Source: Liolophura sinensis
Lineage: Eukaryota > Mollusca > Polyplacophora > Chitonida > Chitonidae
Direction of reading: 5' to 3'
DNA: 64,000 nucleotides
Assembly (NCBI RefSeq): GCF_032854445.1
Contig: NC_088295.1
Span: forward strand, 75,110,028-75,174,027
The notes beneath the pieces are model-generated. The model was not told where the DNA came from and made no database searches. It saw only the letters and a program-made list of their open reading frames with translations. Below, one piece after another: positions 59,501 to 64,000 of the stretch. Position 1 is the first letter of the stretch. The number at the start of each line of letters is the position of its first letter. A program made the translations under genes and the position numbers.

Positions 59501-62500
59501 TAAAAAGAATTACATTAAAGAGAACGAATGTACAAAGCTGTTTAAAAATTAAACCAGTTCAGTTTTTCAAAAGGATCTACTGTTTCAGATAAGAGGATTT
59601 GAATCCTAAGGCTTTAATTTTCTTAAATTTTTTTTTCATTATTTATGGTAATTGATGGAATGCATGCTTGATGTACTTAGCATAAAATAAGTAAATTAAA
59701 CCAAGGCTTTTGTTTGCCTCTCAGTCTGTTACATGAAACTTGTGATGTAGACATCTCCTGTTGCGGCTTGTACCTTTACTACATGCATATACATGCATAC
59801 TGAGTACCATATAACAAGTACACCCCTGTGTTTGTCCAGTATTTTGAGCCTGTTGTTTGGTGTGACTCAGTTGTGTAGATTTACATATGTGACGTCTACA
59901 GAAATCAATTGCTGCAGCTCCAGTATCATGTGATAACTTTGTTATAAGGGAACTAATGGAAGCCCATAAATTAACTAAAGAAAAATCAAATCAATATTAA
60001 AAAAAACATATTTTTAGAAATACGTGTATTTACTCAATATGAACATGATGAAATTAAAAAATTATTATTATCAGTGCATTTGTCATGAGAATGTAAATTG
60101 TGGCTATGGATTGTTTTTGAAAGGCAATTTATATGCATAGTTAGTACCTCAACCTATTCAAATACTCAATAAATGAGAGTGAATTGAAAAGTTAAAATAC
60201 CAAATACATGTAGTCCGGTTTGTTAATAATGAATACTAATATAGTTTAGTCATACTTCTATGTTTTATATATTTTAAAACAGGCATTGTTTGTTTTCTCA
60301 ATTTGTTAGGTCAGGTTGTGTCGTATGAGATCCTGCATACCGATGACTCTACCTGCCCAGTGGAGGTACTGAGCGTGCCTGTGCCCACTGGAGACCCACA
60401 CTTTGACCCTGATGGAACCGGAACCAAATTCATGCCATATGAGCGGAAGCTCTATGACACAACAACGGGGCAGTCGCCAAACAATCCTCGAAAACAGGTG
60501 GAGCATTAAGTATAATTTGTCTAGCCAGCTTCACTATTCTGACTTAATTTCTCCAATACGACTCACAAAAACAACTCGGATCACAGGAAAGTGACAAATA
60601 TATATAGCTCTTTCTGTATATATATTTTTCTTCTTCTTGTCTTCCCCAAGTGGCATCCTGCTAGAGACTTTAGAGACTTCAGAAACTGCATAATTTTAGA
60701 TGATACATCTTCCATGAAAGGTTTTTGCCTTCAATTGGGATGTTTAGTGTAACTTATTTCTCAACATAAGGTACAATGCATGAAAACCTACTATGAGCAC
60801 AGGAAAACGACAAATATAGATACCAGTAGCTGTTTTGTTTTTTGTTTTCTTTCTCAGATGGCATCAGTCCTAAAGTCTCTTTCCTAATAACTTCAGGAAA
60901 CTTTGTGGTACTGTCCCATAAAATAATGAGTCAGCATTTGCTCTTATTTCATGATAAAATTAAATGTTGACATCCGAATGGTTGTCCGTATACTACTTTC
61001 AATGTAGTCAGAAATGTGAATTCAATCAGATTGCTTATTAAGCAACTTATTACTGCTTTTGTAGCATGTTTCGGTATATATTTACGTTGTTTTCTTCATG
61101 CAGTTGAATTTTCATGCAATGCAATGTCAGAGTAGTCATAAGTTCATAAGTATTAGATAAATTCATAAGTACTTCATAAGTTCATAAGTACTTGTAGGTC
61201 ATGTTTTGTGAGGCTTGGAAAAGTTTTTAACTGGGTACGATTTCCATTGTGTACTGCCCAGGAGAAAGTTCAGTCATTCATTCATTCTCGATATCAAAAT
61301 TTCAGTTACAAGAGTTACTTCTCGGAAACAAGCACAAAAATTCCTGTGTCTCACAAGCAGAACATTGTGCATAATTTCAGATGACACACTTTCCATGAAA
61401 GGTTTTCGCTGTCAGTTGTGATATTTTGAGTAACTTATTTTCATAACATAAGATACTATGAAAATTGGAATTGACGGTCACTCTGACATTTATATTAACA
61501 TAACTTCAACTGAGATTCTTGGCAGTCTGTAGTCAGGAATGTTAAAATATACAGCTGTATAACTTCAGCACTGTAGAGCAGAACATTAAAATAGGAATAT
61601 ATAAGAATTTTTAATTCATCCATTCATGAAATTATATTGATACTTCTTGCTGCTAAAGGCCAGCCCACTGGTATGTATATTTCTATTATTCATCATTCAA
61701 TAGTGAATGGACTTGTTTACATCATCATTGAAGGTAGGGAGTTGGTGTCTGTCTGTGTCAATACACTCATCTCCGTGTTTGCTCTGTGTGGCTTACATAA
61801 TAGCATAAGGTCGGCTATTGACAGGGTTTATGTTGTTGTTGCATTGAATGGGCACTATCAACCCATTTCCACAATATATATGAATTAATCATATGAAAAT
61901 CTAGCTGGTTTGGCCATCATCCAAATTTTGAGAAGCCAGTCGGCATGTTTTTACATGTATATAGTGAAGTTCTGATCTTTCCATCATGTTCCCGCCATTG
62001 TCAACCAAGTGAAATACCTTTGAGTACGGCTGAAAACACCAGTCAAATAAATAAATATTTCCATGTTTGATTTCAGGTAAACAAAGCTACCAGCTACATA
62101 GATGGAAGTTTTATATACGGTTATAGTGAAGTGTGGGCTAATGCTTTGCGAGATCATGAGACTGGCAAGCTTGCGAAGAGTGACACTTTTGGGCGATTTC
62201 CACAGCTGAACACCATGCGCTTGCCTTTTGACAGTGTGCCTAACGCAACAGGTGCCTATGTTGACCCAGAGAGCCTGTGGAGTAAGTACCAACAAGCGGT
62301 TGTATTGGCTAGGCGGAAATTGGAACATGAATTTGTTTATTTCAAGTTTGTGATATTCTTGAAGATACAGCATAAAACACCAATCAAAAATATAAATAAA
62401 TTTGATGTTTGTGCAAGGAACAATCTTAGTAAAATAAAATCTATAGCAGCCACTTCTCATTTTTACTTGTTGCATATCAGAAACCCACCATCTGACATCA

Positions 62501-63798
62501 ACTCCCTGAAAGGAAAGGTTCCAAACCTAGCAGCAAATAGGACCATCACTTCAAAGCTAATGTAACCTATAAAGCTGCTTGTTGCAGCTGAGACTAGACT
62601 ACTGTAATTCTTCAAACTTTTCACATGTTTACAAGGTGTTTCTTCAAGCTTATTCTGCATTTATTATTTTTACAAGATTTATTCAACGGTATTCCATTTA
62701 TACAGGGTACCAATTAATCTGTTTACAACACCTCAATTGTCAAATTGAAATTCTTCAACATTTGTGTTTTTCCATCCTCATGTAGCTTTGGGAGATCCCC
62801 ATGTCCAAGAGAATCCAGCACTCCTGTCCTTGGCTGTGCTTTTTTATCGCTGGCATAATAAGTTGGTTGATGATTTCAAAGAAAAGGACCCAAGTCTGAC
62901 GCCCCATGAACTTTTCTATACTGCCAGGAAATGGGTTGTGGCTACATACCAGGTATAACTGAGCTTTCCTTGGTCAATCACATCTTTATCTTTTTGAAAA
63001 CATCATTTAGCTTAAATCTTTAATTTCTTTTCTATCTGTTATTCCTCCAGAGTGTATCATGCGTGATTTATTTTCTTCAGTTTGCTACGAACTAAAATAT
63101 TTTTTCAAAATTTACAATGTTATCAAAAACTAATGTTTTCACTATCTGTTTATAATAAGTATCTGATTTTATTATCAAAGGATTTACGTATGAAACTGAT
63201 GTACAGATACAAGTGTATGTCCTAATGTTAAGTGATCAACTGGTGTAGAGATAAAAGTGTTCGTCCTAATGTTAAGTGATCAACTGATGTACAGATACAA
63301 GTGTATGTCCTAATGTTATGTGATCAACTGATGTACAGATACAAGTGTATGTCCTAATGCTAAGTGATCAACTGATGTACAGATACAAGTGTATGTCCTA
63401 ACGTTAAGTGATCAACTGATGTACAGATACAAGTGTATGTCCTTAATGTTAAGTGATCAACTGATGTACAAATACAACTGTTTGTCCTAATGTTAAGCGA
63501 TCAACTGATGTACAGATACAAGTGTATGTCCTAACGTTAAGTGATCAACTGATGTACAGATACAAGTGTATGTCCTAACGTTAAGTGATCAATTAGCCGT
63601 GTAAAAGTTACTTGGGAAACATGAATTTGCCTGTTGAATGTTGTTTTTATAAAATTCTAATATACGGAATATAAATCATGTTACCTTGACGCATTGATAT
63701 TTAACCGCAGAAAATTGTGATGTACGACTGGCTACCCAAACTGTTGAACCTGAATGAATCAGAAATGGAGCAGTTCATCCCACCATACCACCTAAAAG
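56529..63798 (+). CDS. DUOX: Dual oxidase (DUOX), N-terminal part, spliced, runs off right edge
   Basis: DUOX is a membrane NADPH oxidase with an extracellular peroxidase-homology domain, and it produces hydrogen peroxide for cuticle or matrix cross-linking, host defence or hormone synthesis. Six coding exons join in phase to 313 codons plus one base: 56529-56586, 59096-59329, 60310-60497, 62077-62281, 62786-62952 and 63711-63798. Residues 1-19 form a signal peptide with a Leu run. From residue 20 the sequence follows the DUOX peroxidase-homology domain: QRFDGRFNN, NPRDISN, FFGQVVSYEI, DSTCPVEV with Cys113, GDPHFDPD, TGQSPNNPR, SYIDGSFIYGYSEVW, LGDPHVQENPALLSLAVLF, RWHNKL and the VVATYQKIVMYDWLP helix. 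The position of the canonical distal His holds Tyr103, and RWHN has Trp251 where haem-linking peroxidases have Glu. The EF hands and the oxidase core are outside the window. Confidence 0.95.
56930..57060 (+). mobile_element. Diverged SINE-like fragment
   Basis: Contains AAGGTTCGTCAGTAACTTGC, TTTTCCCCCAGCTAC and a tail-like ACAACAATCAAATGAATCG. It resembles the main family but with GATGTTTAACAAC in place of the usual GGCGTAAAACACC. Confidence 0.5.
57114..57245 (-). mobile_element. Diverged SINE-like fragment, inverted relative to 56930-57060
   Basis: ATTTATTTACTTATTTCATT, GTTGTTTAACATCACACTTA, ATACGATGGCGGTCAGTTG and AACCCGGGGAAAGCAACTG. Same subfamily as 56930-57060, opposite orientation. 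Confidence 0.6.
57580..57835 (+). mobile_element. Third SINE-like family, copy inside DUOX intron
   Basis: Head with box-B-like GATCGTAGGATCGAATCCAC. Core GGTCTAAGTTAAGGAAGTTT and TGGTGAAGTGTGTTGGTTCT. End near CACTAAACCCCAATCAC. Confidence 0.5.
59096..59329 (+). CDS. DUOX: DUOX exon, start of peroxidase-homology domain
   Basis: The exon reads FGQQWQRFDGRFNNLGN, then HWGRAGCRLFSNIS, PNPRDISNNVF and ALFAFFG. These correspond in order to the first conserved blocks of DUOX. The acceptor is CTGAAG and the donor GTAAGA; phase 1 in and out. Confidence 0.95.
59330..60309. other. DUOX intron
   Basis: GTAAGA to TTGTTAG. No repeats recognised. Confidence 0.9.
60310..60497 (+). CDS. DUOX: DUOX exon, distal haem-side region
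   Basis: The exon reads GQVVSYEILHTDDSTCPVEV and later GDPHFDPDG, MPYERK and TGQSPNNPRKQ. The Cys of TCPVEV matches the conserved Cys near this point in DUOX. Acceptor TTGTTAG, donor GTGGAG; the exon ends in phase 0. Confidence 0.95.
61137..61197. repeat. Short direct repeats of TTCATAAGTA
   Basis: Five or six copies of a CATAAGT(A/T) word within 60 bp. Confidence 0.8.
61985..62058 (+). mobile_element. SINE fragment (main family) next to a DUOX splice acceptor
   Basis: CCCGCCATTGTCAACCAAGT, GAAATACCTTTGAGTACGGC and ACACCAGTCAAATAAATAAA. The tail ends about 18 bases before the exon at 62077. Confidence 0.8.
62077..62281 (+). CDS. DUOX: DUOX exon, SYIDGSFIYG block
   Basis: The acceptor TTTGATTTCAG lies directly after a SINE tail. 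The exon reads VNKATSYIDGSFIYGYSEVW, then LRDHETGKLAK, NTMRLPF and YVDPESLW. The S-x-IDGS-x-IYG motif is shared by animal haem peroxidases. Donor GTAAGT after one base of the next codon. Confidence 0.95.
62339..62402 (+). mobile_element. Decayed SINE 3' end just after a DUOX exon
   Basis: GTGATATTCTTGAAGATACA, then GCATAAAACACCAATCAAAA and ATATAAATAAA. It starts about 58 bases after the exon that ends at 62281. Confidence 0.65.
62786..62952 (+). CDS. DUOX: DUOX exon, RWHN helix
   Basis: The exon reads LGDPHVQENPALLSLAVLF, then YRWHNKLVDDF and ARKWVVATYQ, matching the LGDxxxxENPxLxxLxxLxxRxHN region of the family. Acceptor CATGTAG, donor GTATAA. A minisatellite occupies the intron that follows. 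Confidence 0.95.
62953..63710. other. DUOX intron carrying a 44-bp minisatellite
   Basis: GTATAA to ACCGCAG. More than half of the intron is the repeat array at 63190-63596. Confidence 0.92.
63190..63596. repeat. 44-bp minisatellite in DUOX intron, about nine units
   Basis: The unit contains AACTGATGTACAGATACAAG and TGTATGTCCTAATGTTAAGT followed by GATC. Most units differ by only a few substitutions; the second unit is most diverged (GGTGTAGAGATAAAAGTG). Confidence 0.95.
63711..63798 (+). CDS. DUOX: DUOX exon, last one in the window
   Basis: The exon reads KIVMYDWLPKLLNL and then NESEMEQFIPPYHLK. It continues the helix begun in the previous exon. Acceptor ACCGCAG, donor GTAATT, ending in phase 1. 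The remaining exons of the gene lie to the right of the window. Confidence 0.93.
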
Positions 63799-64000
63799 GT
63801 AATTTAACTCTCTCATCACACAGACTTATATTAATGTGAATTGAGTCACTTATAACAGAATAATTCTCTATTTTCTCTTTATTTACTAGCATCTGTGAAT
63901 ACAACTCAGGAAACTCAGAGCCATTAGCTTTTCCAATCTTATATTAATATCCATATCTACCAGTAGTACGACATGCTGACCTGAAACCATTTGTTTAATA

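Larger units (their letters stand above)
60498..62076. other. DUOX intron with SINE at its 3' end
   Basis: GTGGAG to TTTCAG. Contains a short CATAAGT-rich repeat at about 61137-61197 and a SINE remnant up to 18 bases before the acceptor. Confidence 0.9.

Overview
This window looks like nuclear DNA from an invertebrate animal, most likely a marine lophotrochozoan such as a mollusc. The DNA is AT-rich, genes are split by GT-AG introns of hundreds to thousands of bases, and there are many tRNA-derived SINEs, minisatellites and microsatellites. Only two protein-coding genes can be supported, and they form a functional pair.

The first gene is a dual oxidase maturation factor (DUOXA, minus strand, coding exons between 20986 and 26515, with an upstream alternative start at 30837). 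The second is the 5' part of a dual oxidase (DUOX, plus strand, coding from 56529 and running off the right edge). DUOXA is the ER-to-surface chaperone and partner of DUOX, the NADPH oxidase that releases hydrogen peroxide outside the cell. The two genes are divergent (head-to-head), as in vertebrates, but their starts are 22-30 kb apart, so they cannot share a compact bidirectional promoter. I assembled both genes by hand from splice signals. All coding phases agree: a 451-codon shared body for DUOXA (473 residues with the proximal first exon) and 313 codons plus one base for the DUOX part seen here. DUOXA appears to have two alternative first coding exons, each with its own TATA-like promoter. 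Both splice in frame into the same exon.

Layout: 1-20.9 kb holds no recognisable gene, but has a dimeric 80-bp satellite (2.48-3.19 kb), a nearly perfect 36-bp array (6.24-6.93 kb), a degenerate 41-bp array (9.64-11.3 kb) and many SINE copies. 20.9-31.1 kb is DUOXA. 31.1-52.8 kb is intergenic, with a local duplication that interrupts a SINE, a 3.2-kb 66-bp satellite (45.1-48.3 kb), long AT microsatellites and a mariner-like miniature element (50.3-50.6 kb). 52.8-64 kb is DUOX, with a probable non-coding first exon, a signal-peptide exon and five exons of the peroxidase-homology domain. One exon is sandwiched between SINE remnants, and a 44-bp minisatellite lies in the last complete intron.

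Most long open frames in the window come from tandem arrays whose period is a multiple of three, or from SINEs. They are not proposed as genes.
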